DNA of 64,000 nucleotides from Dyella marensis (GTDB lineage Bacteria; Pseudomonadota; Gammaproteobacteria; Xanthomonadales; Rhodanobacteraceae), in NCBI RefSeq assembly GCF_900112865.1, contig NZ_FONH01000003.1:80005-144004 (forward strand). Reading direction: 5' to 3'. The translations under genes were made by a program, and so were the position numbers. The notes below the pieces were generated by a model. It was not told the DNA's origin, did not search any database, and saw only the letters and a program-made list of their open reading frames with translations. Positions 52,837-61,626 of the stretch are shown here, in pieces; position 1 is the stretch's first letter; the number at the start of each line of letters is the position of its first letter.

Positions 52837-53277
52837 TCAGGGGCTTCTCAGTACCGCCACCTTCTTCGTGTCGATGTATTTCGTCATCCCGGACAGACCC
52901 TTCGCCACGTTCGGGTCCATGAACAGTTCACGCCCGGCCACCTGGCCGAGGGCCTGGAAGCCCTGCTGGATGGCGACTTCGCCTTCGTTCTTCAGGGCAA
53001 GCACGGCCTGGTCGCGGCAGGTGACCGTCAACAGGCGGGTGAACAGTTGCGCCATGCGGAGGTTGGCCTTGTCGACCTGGGCCTCGGAAACCGTTCCCAT
53101 CGGCGCTACTGACGGGTGCTTCGACATCGCGGCGAACATCCACTGCACGATGATCACGTGATCGTCCATCGTGCTCTGCCCGACCAGGCAGGCCGACAGC
53201 TTGTCGGTGTAAGGGCCTGCCTGGGCGGTGCCGGAAAGCAGCAGCGCCGCGATGAAAAGCGTCTTGGTGAACTTCAT
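52837..53277 (-). CDS. Small exported protein, 146 residues
   Basis: A signal peptide (1-20, AQA) leads into a helical domain with two cysteines (SACLVG and VTCRD), probably a disulfide-linked helical bundle. Blocks include DDHVIIVQWMFAAMSKHP and GLSGMTKYIDTKKV. I do not recognise the family. Codon use and a good upstream region (GAAAATCC) support it. It is convergent with the large secreted-protein gene. Confidence 0.68.
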   Translation of the reverse strand: MKFTKTLFIAALLLSGTAQAGPYTDKLSACLVGQSTMDDHVIIVQWMFAAMSKHPSVAPMGTVSEAQVDKANLRMAQLFTRLLTVTCRDQAVLALKNEGEVAIQQGFQALGQVAGRELFMDPNVAKGLSGMTKYIDTKKVAVLRSP

Positions 53278-53459
53278 GGATTTCCCCTGGTTGGCTTCCG
53301 ATATTTGCCGTGCGGACCTTCGCCACGATCCGCGCGCCGGTCATCCCGTCCCTGGTGCCGTTCGTCCCACATCTTATGCGGGTGACGCGACGGGCCTGCA
53401 TTGTGCCTCGAATCACACGACTCCGCCCGCGCGCGGAACCGCCGCTGCCGAGGTCACCC

Positions 53460-55040
53460 ATGCGCTTCACTCTGTTGATCGGATTCTCTCTCGCAAGCGC
53501 CGCAAGCCTGTCGTTCGCCAATGCGGGCAGGGCGGCGGACAGCACGGCGCAGGCCCTGGTCGCCGATGCACTGAAGGCCATGGGCCAGAGCCATGATCTG
53601 CATCGCGTCGCCATGCTTCGGGTGGAAACGATCGGCGCCGAATGGGACATTGTCGAGTTCGACCATGCGGATGCGCCTTATGTCTTCCAGGGCGCATCGC
53701 GTGCGTCAGTATGGAATGACCTGCAGGGCCACCGGCGCCTGACCGACGTCAGCCAGTTCGGCGCGGGGGCGGCGCCGTCATCGTTGCATACGCGCACCCT
53801 GCTCACGCCGGAAGAGGAGCGCACGGATCGGGTGGTGGCTGGCCAACCGCCGAGAACCACGCGCGAAGAGGCGCCGCCCGCGTGGGATGTCGATGAACCT
53901 GTGTCGGCGCTGTTATTGGCGGAGCGGGTAGACGGCCTGGTCCGCGAGCAGGATGCCGTCGTGCACGGCATGGCGCAGCACGTCGTGTCGTTTCGCGCTG
54001 GGCGCTATCCCGTACGCCTGTTCCTCGATATCGCTACCGGGTTGCCAGGCGCCGTCGAAGTCACGCGGGTCCTGCACCGCGCCAACGGCTCGGACATCGC
54101 CTACAACGCCATGGGCGACGTGCACGACCGCGTGGAATGGATGAATTACGCCGTATTCGACGGCGTGCGCTATCCGGTGCAGGCGGACCTCTCGCGCAAT
54201 GGCGTGCACTTGAAGACGAGCGTGATCAGCGAGCTGCATGTGGATACGGCGCTGGATGCACCGGCGTTCGCCATGCCGGACACCGGTGTCGCCTTATCGC
54301 ACACCACGGTCGACGATCTCGCGCTCGGCCAGCCCGCGGGCCTGGCGCCGGATCCCAAGGCGCCGATCGCGGAGATCGCGCCGGGCATCGTGCAGATTCC
54401 GGGTTCCTGGTTCAGCACCATCGTGCGCCAGGACGATGGCCTGGTGATCATCGATGCGCCCATCTCGAACGGCTACTCGCGCAAGGTGCTGGACGAGGCG
54501 GCGCGTCGCTTTCCCGGCGTGCCGGTGAAGGCGCTGGTGACATCGACCGCGTTCTACTGGCACGTGGCCGGCGTGCGCGAATATGCGGCGCGCGGCATTC
54601 CGATCTATGTGCGCGACCGCAATGTGGAGGTGATCCGCGCGATGCTGGCCGCGCCTCGCACGCTGGCGCCGGACGCATTGGCCATGCATCCGCTGGCGCC
54701 CGTGATCAGGGCCGTTTCGGCACCGATTACGATCGGTCGTGGACGCAACGCCATCGTGCTCTATCCCATCACCGAGGGCGAACAGCCGATGACCATGAGC
54801 TGGATCGCCGATGCGCACCTGCTGCATACCGGCGAGATGGTCATGCCGCTGGGACCGAACGGTTCCCTGGTGCAGCCGGAGGCGTTGCTGGAGTTGCGCC
54901 ATTCCGTGGCGGCCACGCCCATCGCCACCGACGGGTTGCGCATGATCGGCATGCATATGCGTCCGACCGCCTGGCAGGTGTTGCTGGATGCCCTCGGCGA
55001 GGCGGGGCTGCCGGCGCAGGCGGCGCCTCGCATGTTTTGA
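53460..55040 (+). CDS. Exported metallo-beta-lactamase-fold-like protein lacking the metal motif
   Basis: A 526-residue protein with a signal peptide (to about residue 26, AGRA). The C-terminal half has the MBL fold outline (IVQIPGSWFSTIVRQDDGLVIIDAPISNGYS, VKALVTSTAFYWHVAGVREYAARGIPIYV, IVLYPI). In true members TH-x-H-x-DH follows strand 4. Here that place reads STAFYWHVAG, so most metal ligands are gone. The N-terminal 280 residues are a beta-rich domain as seen in some secreted MBL proteins. It may be a non-enzymatic or non-metal hydrolase-like protein. GAGGTCACCC precedes the ATG. Confidence 0.72.
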   Translation: MRFTLLIGFSLASAASLSFANAGRAADSTAQALVADALKAMGQSHDLHRVAMLRVETIGAEWDIVEFDHADAPYVFQGASRASVWNDLQGHRRLTDVSQFGAGAAPSSLHTRTLLTPEEERTDRVVAGQPPRTTREEAPPAWDVDEPVSALLLAERVDGLVREQDAVVHGMAQHVVSFRAGRYPVRLFLDIATGLPGAVEVTRVLHRANGSDIAYNAMGDVHDRVEWMNYAVFDGVRYPVQADLSRNGVHLKTSVISELHVDTALDAPAFAMPDTGVALSHTTVDDLALGQPAGLAPDPKAPIAEIAPGIVQIPGSWFSTIVRQDDGLVIIDAPISNGYSRKVLDEAARRFPGVPVKALVTSTAFYWHVAGVREYAARGIPIYVRDRNVEVIRAMLAAPRTLAPDALAMHPLAPVIRAVSAPITIGRGRNAIVLYPITEGEQPMTMSWIADAHLLHTGEMVMPLGPNGSLVQPEALLELRHSVAATPIATDGLRMIGMHMRPTAWQVLLDALGEAGLPAQAAPRMF

Positions 55041-55155
55041 AACGCATGCCAGCGGCATTGACGTCAAATGTCGATCGTCGTTTCACGCGATCTAGACACA
55101 ATCCTTAAGCTCTTTCCCAAAAATACAAGGTCTCTCCGCTGTCCCCGGTCAGCCT

Positions 55156-56650
55156 ATGCCCTCGACGTCCCGCTGCAGTCTCGGCGTTCCCGGTTTGGAT
55201 GCGGTTCTGCTCGGCGGACTTCCTGCAGGGCATCTTTATCTGCTCGAAGGACAGCCGGGATCGGGGAAAACCACGCTGTCCATGCAGTTTCTGCTGGAGG
55301 GCGTAAGAGCGGGCGATCGCTGCCTCTACGTGACATTGTCGGAGACCGCGGAAGAGCTCAGGGAGGTGGCGGCTTCGCATGGCTGGGATCTGGCCGGAGT
55401 CGACCTGATCGAGCTATCCTCCGTCGAGGAAGTGCTCGGCGAGGGACGAAGCCAGTCCGTGTTTCATTCCTGGGAAATGGAGCTCGGGGAAACCATCCGG
55501 CTGATCAAGCAGGAGGTGGAGCGGCTCGAACCGAAGCGCGTGGTCTTCGACAGCCTGTCGGAACTTCGCCTGCTCGCGCAGGATCCGTTGCGCTACCGTC
55601 GCCAGGTGCTGGCGCTCAAGCAGTTCTTTTCTCCGCGCAGCACCACGGTGCTGTTCATCGACGACTTGACCAGCGAAGGCCGCGATCGCGATACGCATCT
55701 GCACAGCATCAGCCACGGGGTCATTTCGCTCGAGCGTTTCGCCCTGGACTTCGGCGCGGCCCGGCGACGCCTGCAGGTGCAGAAATTGCGCGGACAGGTT
55801 TTCCTGGCCGGATACCACGATCTGAATATCCGTACCGGCGGCGTCGAGGTCTATCCCAGGCTGGTTGCCGCCGATCATCACATCGAGTTCGGCAACGAGC
55901 CGACCCTGAGCGGCGTCCCGCACCTCGATGCCCTGATGGGCGGCGGCTTCCTGCGGGGCACCAGCACCTTGCTCACCGGGCCGGCCGGCACCGGCAAGAC
56001 CACGCTTGCCATGCAATACGTCGGAGCGGCATGTGCGCGCGGCGAGCGTTGCCATGTGTACGAGTTCGACGAGCGCATCGGCACCTTGCTCAGTCGGGCG
56101 CACGCGATGGGCGTCGATCTGGCCCGGTTCATCGACGATGGATTGCTGCAGATCACCCAGATCGACCCGGCGGAGATGTCTCCCGGGGAGTTCGCCTGGC
56201 GGGTCTTTCATGCGGTTCAGCAGGAGCGGTGCAGGATGGTGGTGATCGATAGCCTCAACGGCTACCTCTCCGCGATGCCCCAGGAGAAGCACCTGCTGCT
56301 GCAGATGCATGAACTGCTCGCCTTCCTCAACCAGTCCGGCGTAACGACCTTTCTGATCAACCCGCTGTTCGGCCTGATCCGGATCGCTGGACACCGGAAA
56401 GCTCAATGTTTCCTACATTGCGGATACGGTGATTCTGTTCCGCTTCTTCGAGGCGCATGGTCGCATCAGGAAGGCGATCTCCGTCATCAAGAATCGCAGC
56501 GGCAAACACGAGGATACGATCCGCGAGCTCTATATCGACAGCCAGGGACTGCGGGTGGGCGAGCCGCTGACGGGGTTCCACGGCGTGCTTACGGGAACGC
56601 CCGAATTCGTGGGCAACGGCGCTCCCTTACTGGAAAACCGGGATGCATGA
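55156..56650 (+). pseudogene. KaiC-like ATPase gene with a frameshift near its 3' end
   Basis: The reading frame from 55156 gives two RecA/KaiC ATPase domains with Walker A motifs GQPGSGKTT (32-40) and GPAGTGKTT (275-283), and SETAEE in the first. After NPLFGLI the frame diverges. The conserved KaiC end (GKLNVSYIADTVILFRFFEA, VIKNRSGKHEDTIREL) continues one base later, in another frame, to the stop at 56650. Removing one C at about 56379-56380 restores about 497 residues. KaiC-like proteins often sit beside a kinase, as here (8-base overlap). An assembly error or a recent mutation is possible. Otherwise a shorter protein with a 130-residue abnormal tail would be made (stop at 56727). Confidence 0.85.
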
Positions 56651-58697
56651 CGGGACGGCGCGCGGTAGCCTGGTGCAGGTCGTGGCGCCATGGCAGCGCG
56701 ATAGCGAAAGCCTGGTCGAAGTATTGACCCGGAACGGCTATCGCGCGGCGCGCTATCCGGACCAGATCGCCCTGGCCTCGCACATCGGCGAGCAGACCGG
56801 CGTGGTCATCCTCACGGAAGAAGCACTGGAGGGCGGGACGGATGCGCTGCAGCGATCGCTGACGGGGCAGCCGACCTGGTCGGATATACCTTTCGTGGTT
56901 CTTCAATCCGCCCGGCCCGGGCGCGGGGCGCGCGTTTCGCCGTTGCCGCACATCGTCCTGAACCGGATCGAGCTGGAGCGGCCGGTCGGCTCGGACTCGC
57001 TGCTCAGCGCGGTGGCCACCGCCATGCGATCCCGGCAGAAGCAGTTCGAGATCAGGGACCGCATGGAAGACCTGGCTTTCAGTCAGAAGGCCCTGGCCGA
57101 CAGCGAGGCGGAGTTGCGGCGCATCACCGACTCGCTGCCGGTACTGATCGCCTTGATCGATACCGGCTGCCGCTATCGCTTTGCCAACCGCGCCTACCAG
57201 GCCTGGTTCGGCATCGACCCCGCGGACATGCTCGGCAAGACCATCGAACAGGTATTCGGCCCGGAGCGCTGGGAGCTGCAGCAGCAAGCCGTGCGCCAGG
57301 CGCTGGCCGGCGAACCTGTGCGGCTCGAACTGGCCTGGCCCGATCCGGACGGCCGGCGCCGCGAGACCGAGATCCGCTATATCCCCCGCCGCGTCGAGGA
57401 CGGCCGGATCGACGGCGTGCATCTGTTCGCGACCGACATCACCGAGCGAAAGGATGCGCTGGACGCGGTCAGGCAGGCCGCCACGCGCCTGGAGCGAACG
57501 GTCGCCGAGCGGACCTCCGCCCTGCGCGCGGAAATGCAGGCACGCTCGGAAAGCGAAGCCGCGCTCAGGCAGGCGCAGAAAATGGAGGCGGTGGGGCAGC
57601 TCACCGGCGGCATCGCGCATGACTTCAACAACATGCTCACCAGCATCATCGGCGCGCTGGATATCGTCTCGATCCGGGTTACGGACGAGCGCACCGCCAA
57701 GGTGGTGCGGGCAGCGACCGAGGCCGCCGGCCGCGCCGCCGCGCTCACGCAGCGCCTGCTCGCCTTTTCGAGGCGGCAGTCGCTGGATCCGCGTCCCGTC
57801 GACGTGAATGCGCTGATCCAGTCGATGCATATGCTGTTGACGCAGACGCTGGGCGAGCGGATCCAGGTGCAGGTTGCGCTGGCGACGCCGCTGGCCAGGG
57901 CGCTGGTGGATGTCAACCAGCTGGAGAGTGCGCTGCTCAATCTATGCATCAACGCGCGGGATGCGATGCCCGCTGGCGGGCATCTGCGGATCGCTACGCG
58001 GTATGCGGCGGCCATGCCGTTTCCGGGCGATGGCGCCGAGGCGCATGCCGGCGGCTACGTGGTGGTCGAAGTCGCCGACGACGGCGCCGGCATGGAGCCG
58101 GCCGTCAAGGATCGCGCGTTCGAGCCGTTCTTCACGACCAAGCCGATCGGGCAGGGTACCGGCCTGGGCCTGTCGATGATCTACGGCTTCATGCAGCAGT
58201 CGAAAGGCTTCATCGACCTGCAGTCGGCGCCCGGCAAGGGCACGACCATTTCGCTTTACCTGCCCGTCGCGCCCGCGCTTGCCGAGGGCGTGGCGCTTCC
58301 GCGGGATGCGCAGGCGCCGAAGGGCGAGGGGCAGCTGATCCTCGTGGTGGAGGACGACGACCAGGTAAGGCTGCTGGTCAACTTCCTGCTCGAGGAGCTT
58401 GGCTATGCGGTGGTGACCGCGCGCGATGCCAACGATGCGCTGTCCCATGTTTCCGCGCTGAGCCATATCGATCTGCTGGTGACCGATGTGGGTCTTCCCG
58501 GCATGAACGGGCGGCAGCTCGCCGAGCTGTTCCGCCAGGATCACCCTTCGGTGCCGGTGCTGTTCATGACCGGCTATGCCGAGGGCGCCGCCCTGAGATC
58601 GGAATTCCTGGGGCCGAACATGCGGATGATCGCCAAGCCGTTCGCGCTGGAGGCCTTCAGCCATGCCGTGACCAACGCGCTGGCCGGTACTGCCTGA
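56643..58697 (+). CDS. Hybrid histidine kinase with PAS and C-terminal receiver, KaiC-linked
   Basis: A 684-residue cytosolic kinase: N-terminal receiver-like domain without a clear Asp (about 1-130), PAS domain (about 155-275), dimerisation helix with His326 in GGIAHDFNNML, ATPase domain (NLCINARDAMP, DDGAGM, GTGLGLSMIYGF) and a C-terminal receiver with Asp615 in LLVTDVGLPGMNG. It has no membrane helix. The GGIAHDFNNML form is the HWE/PAS-linked soluble class often found beside KaiC-like genes. It overlaps the KaiC gene by eight bases, so coupling is likely. A strong terminator follows. Confidence 0.92.
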   Translation: MHDGTARGSLVQVVAPWQRDSESLVEVLTRNGYRAARYPDQIALASHIGEQTGVVILTEEALEGGTDALQRSLTGQPTWSDIPFVVLQSARPGRGARVSPLPHIVLNRIELERPVGSDSLLSAVATAMRSRQKQFEIRDRMEDLAFSQKALADSEAELRRITDSLPVLIALIDTGCRYRFANRAYQAWFGIDPADMLGKTIEQVFGPERWELQQQAVRQALAGEPVRLELAWPDPDGRRRETEIRYIPRRVEDGRIDGVHLFATDITERKDALDAVRQAATRLERTVAERTSALRAEMQARSESEAALRQAQKMEAVGQLTGGIAHDFNNMLTSIIGALDIVSIRVTDERTAKVVRAATEAAGRAAALTQRLLAFSRRQSLDPRPVDVNALIQSMHMLLTQTLGERIQVQVALATPLARALVDVNQLESALLNLCINARDAMPAGGHLRIATRYAAAMPFPGDGAEAHAGGYVVVEVADDGAGMEPAVKDRAFEPFFTTKPIGQGTGLGLSMIYGFMQQSKGFIDLQSAPGKGTTISLYLPVAPALAEGVALPRDAQAPKGEGQLILVVEDDDQVRLLVNFLLEELGYAVVTARDANDALSHVSALSHIDLLVTDVGLPGMNGRQLAELFRQDHPSVPVLFMTGYAEGAALRSEFLGPNMRMIAKPFALEAFSHAVTNALAGTA

Positions 58698-58720
58698 CCT
58701 GCGGCCTGCGGTTGCGGCAA

Positions 58721-58749
58721 CCCCTCCCGCAGAAAGCGGGAGGGGCTTT
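58721..58749 (+). terminator. Intrinsic terminator after the KaiC-kinase unit
   Basis: A perfect ten-base stem CCCCTCCCGC / GCGGGAGGGG (58721-58730 and 58736-58745), loop AGAAA, is followed by CTTTG. It lies 24 bases after the kinase stop and should also stop the opposite strand partly, since a convergent gene ends at 58789. Confidence 0.8.
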
Positions 58750-58788
58750 GCTGATGCCGCCGTTGAGGCCGTCGATGTCGAGCGGCAG

Positions 58789-60048
58789 TTACTGATAGCG
58801 CGCAACGACGAAGGTCGTTGGCGAGTTGCCATAGCCCACGACGACGATCTTGCCGTCGCCTTGTATGGCGAGCCCTTGAACGGCGGCATTCGCGCTGCCG
58901 ACTGCGGTGGCAACCGGTCCGAAGCTGTAGTCCTGGTTGCCGAGCTGGTCGTAGCGATTCAAGGTCAACTGGCGGTAGCTGCCCGCACTGGAGTAGCCGC
59001 CGACAATGATGCCTCCGCTGGCGTCGATGGCCATATCGCTGCCGATCGCATCGCCGCTGCCGATGGCGGCAAGGACCTTGCCGGTGCCGGATCCAAAGCC
59101 ACTGTCCAGCGCGCCGGTGCTGGTGTAACGGACGGCGGCAAATCGGTAGTAGCCGCCGCTCGTGCTGTTCGCATAGCCGGCAGCGACGATCTTGCCATCG
59201 ACCTGGATCGCCAGCGCGGTGGCGATGGCGGAGTTGCCGCTGAACGTGCCGCCCACATTGGTCAGAACCTTGCCGCCGGTACCGAACGTGGTGTCCAGCG
59301 CGCCATTCGCGGTGTAGCGCGTCAACGCGAACACGGTGCCGCCGCTCGATGCGTAGCCGGCCAGCACCGGCTTGCCATCCGCCTGGATGACCAGGCTGTT
59401 GGCGAAGGCCGAGCTGGTGCCAAGCGCGGAGGTGACGGTGCCGGTACCGCTGCCGAAGCTGTAATCCAGCGTCCCGCTGCTGGTCAGGCGCGCCAGCGCA
59501 AAGCCGGAACCGGCATAGCCCGCAACCCAGATCGAGCCGCCCTGTACGGCAACGGCAAAGGCTTCCGAAGCCCCCGCATAGAAATTGACGGTCGCCTTGC
59601 CCGAGCTGCCGAAGCTGGTGTCCAGCGAACCATCCGTGTTGTAGCGATAGACGGTGAAGTTGCGGGTGGAGGTGAAGTTCGGACACGAGGTGCCTGCAAC
59701 GACGATCTTGCCATCCGCCTGCAGGGCGAGCGCCCGCGCCTGTCCCGAGCAGCTGCCGGACGGCGTGGTGGTGACCTTGCCGGTGCCATTGAAGCTCGTA
59801 TCCAGTGCGCCGGTCGTCGTATAGCGCGCCAGTGCGAAGTCGCCGAGGGCGTCCTGGCCGGCGGTAACGATCCGTCCGTCCGGCTGGATGACCACCTTGG
59901 CGGCGGCACCGTAGCTGCCGAATGCGGTGGAGGTGATGCCTGCCGAACCGAAGGTGGGGTCCAGCGATGCGGCCTGTGCGGACGCGGCAAGTGCGCTGAT
60001 GGCGCTGATGGCCATGCCGAACGAGATCTTCATCCTGTTGCTGATCAC
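58789..60048 (-). CDS. Exported delta-60 repeat beta-propeller protein
   Basis: A 419-residue secreted protein with signal peptide (to about residue 27, AAS) and about seven repeats of the delta-60 type, each with GxLDxSFGxxGKV and the following ALQxDGKIVVAGY block (for example LALQADGKIVVAG, LAIQVDGKIVAAG, LAIQGDGKIVVVG). Such repeats form a propeller of unknown role. The start is GTG at 60048 with GGGAGAACACGCA upstream; a second in-frame ATG at 60033 is possible. Single-gene unit. Confidence 0.85.
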   Translation of the reverse strand: MISNRMKISFGMAISAISALAASAQAASLDPTFGSAGITSTAFGSYGAAAKVVIQPDGRIVTAGQDALGDFALARYTTTGALDTSFNGTGKVTTTPSGSCSGQARALALQADGKIVVAGTSCPNFTSTRNFTVYRYNTDGSLDTSFGSSGKATVNFYAGASEAFAVAVQGGSIWVAGYAGSGFALARLTSSGTLDYSFGSGTGTVTSALGTSSAFANSLVIQADGKPVLAGYASSGGTVFALTRYTANGALDTTFGTGGKVLTNVGGTFSGNSAIATALAIQVDGKIVAAGYANSTSGGYYRFAAVRYTSTGALDSGFGSGTGKVLAAIGSGDAIGSDMAIDASGGIIVGGYSSAGSYRQLTLNRYDQLGNQDYSFGPVATAVGSANAAVQGLAIQGDGKIVVVGYGNSPTTFVVARYQ

Positions 60049-60539
60049 TGCGTGTTCTCCCTGTTGAATGTGCTCGAATCTATCTGGGTGTCAATTCAAT
60101 TCACCGCCGTTGCCGCGTAGCCTCCCGCTCGCAGCGCTGCCCCCCTTCAAGTTGAACTTCGTTGCTGCCCTTTGCTGGTCTGACGTTGATGAGCCGATTC
60201 GTCAGAAACCCAGGTTCCGCGAGCACTTGTTGCTACCTGGTAATTATCCGATTTATCTGTCTCATAGACTGCGCCGCATGGAGCCATCGTCTGTACAACC
60301 GGCGCCGGTGCCCCAAAGTGAGCTGGAGCAGCGGTCAGGCGGACGGCGTCGTCGATGTCGCGGCCCACACCGTGCGTGACGCCGCGGCCGCCATGGGAGG
60401 CAGGTGCACCCGGCCGGATAGCCGGCGCGGATTGGTGCCAAGGCACTTCCAGTCCAGATCAGGCTGCTCAATCTGTCTCCGCTGAGGGCTGGTGATCAGG
60501 GCAGGTGATCGGTGGCAGGGTACCGGATCTCGCCGCTCT
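60049..60539. other. Intergenic stretch without recognised gene
   Basis: This 491-base spacer has an AT-richer patch around 60230-60270 (CTGGTAATTATCCGATTTATC) that could be promoter DNA, and otherwise G/C-rich filler. No frame shows start signals or family similarity. It separates the propeller gene (minus, starts at 60048) from the convergent-side end of the hydrolase gene at 60540, so most of it may be the propeller gene's promoter region. Confidence 0.45.
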
Positions 60540-61454
60540 CTAAGTTTCCTCGCTTGCTTCGGGGGCCATGTGAGCCTTGAAGAATCGGGCCACGTTCGCG
60601 ACCGCGTTGTCTACCTGTTGTTGCGAGTCGTAATAGTCGTAATGCGTGCCATCGGCCCAGACCAGTTCCTTTTCAACCCGAAGCTCAGCAAACAGTCTTC
60701 TCGCCTCGTCTGGAAATGCACAGCCGTCTGAGTGGACGATCAAGGTGGGCGCAGTCATACGAGCCGCTTTGCTGATGGGATCGAACTCCATGAACTGCTC
60801 CAAACCCATGAGCGCTGCCTGATTTCTGTAGGTGGGGACGTTGCCTCGTGACGGGTTGAGGTAGTAGTCGTACGAGCCAGGCTTGCCGACATTAATCGCC
60901 GTCGGATCGGTCTCGCTATAGGCCGGTACGAGATCCAGTTCTCCGCTTTTTTCGTACTTGCGCCGGGATGCCGACGATCGGGCCTTGCGCGTAGCCACGC
61001 CGTCGTCGCCATAGAGCTTGTTGTACAACGCGGGTCCAGGAAGAAAGGCCGCAATGGTGGCCAAGACCCGAAGCCCAGGCTCAACGGCCCCCAACTCGAT
61101 GGCGTTTCCGGCGGAGGTGCAGATGCCGACCATGCCGACAGCCCGCACATATGGCCGTTGGCTTAGGAATGACACCGCCGCTTGAAGGTCCCGTAGCTTC
61201 TCCGCCGGTGACTCAAGCTGCCGCGGCTCTCCCGCGCTTTCACCGTAGTGGCTGTAGTCGAAAGCGAGCGCCACGAAGCCTTGACCGGCGAGCTTTTGTG
61301 CGTACGTCCCCGCCATCTGTTCCTTGACCGATGTGAGGGAGCCTTGGACGATCACGGCGTTGTACAGGTGCTGCTCGTCGAAACCTTCGGGTGTAAACAG
61401 GTGGCCGACAAGCTCAAGGCCGTCGCGTTCAAAGTAAACTTTGTCCATTTGCAT
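60540..61454 (-). CDS. Alpha/beta hydrolase (dienelactone-hydrolase-like)
   Basis: A 304-residue cytosolic hydrolase: first strand block LVGHLFTPEG, nucleophile region VGICTSAGNA (Ser in the elbow), probable acid in VHSDGCAFPDE, and His in ADGTHYDYYD. Close relatives (YcjY-like) are esterases of unknown substrate. The start at 61454 is used because AGAGGACTT precedes it; an ATG two codons later (61448) is possible. It is transcribed in the same direction as the NodT gene and a tetR remnant upstream, and looks unrelated to the efflux locus. Confidence 0.85.
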   Translation of the reverse strand: MQMDKVYFERDGLELVGHLFTPEGFDEQHLYNAVIVQGSLTSVKEQMAGTYAQKLAGQGFVALAFDYSHYGESAGEPRQLESPAEKLRDLQAAVSFLSQRPYVRAVGMVGICTSAGNAIELGAVEPGLRVLATIAAFLPGPALYNKLYGDDGVATRKARSSASRRKYEKSGELDLVPAYSETDPTAINVGKPGSYDYYLNPSRGNVPTYRNQAALMGLEQFMEFDPISKAARMTAPTLIVHSDGCAFPDEARRLFAELRVEKELVWADGTHYDYYDSQQQVDNAVANVARFFKAHMAPEASEET

Positions 61455-61537
61455 AAGTCCTCTTTTGAGTTGACCGATGGCCGGTGCCGGCTGACTTCCC
61501 GGTCGCTTCGAACGCACCACGCGTGTAGCCAGCTTGC

Positions 61538-61621
61538 GGCGATATCCTCCACGCTCGCCGCGGCGAGCAAACGCAAGCGTGTTTGCTCGCGGGCTTGATC
61601 TCGGGTCAATCGTTTGTCCAT
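61538..61621 (-). pseudogene. Remnant of a tetR gene
   Basis: The first 28 codons from ATG 61621 look like a TetR N-terminus (MDKRLTRDQAREQTRLRLL, then SVEDIAA). The helix-turn-helix is broken: the part usually between LLAAA and SVEDIAA is missing and no ligand domain follows. So this is probably a deleted regulator left beside the NodT gene, whose stop is at 61627. The exact end of homology is uncertain. Confidence 0.5.
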
Positions 61622-61626
61622 GGCGG

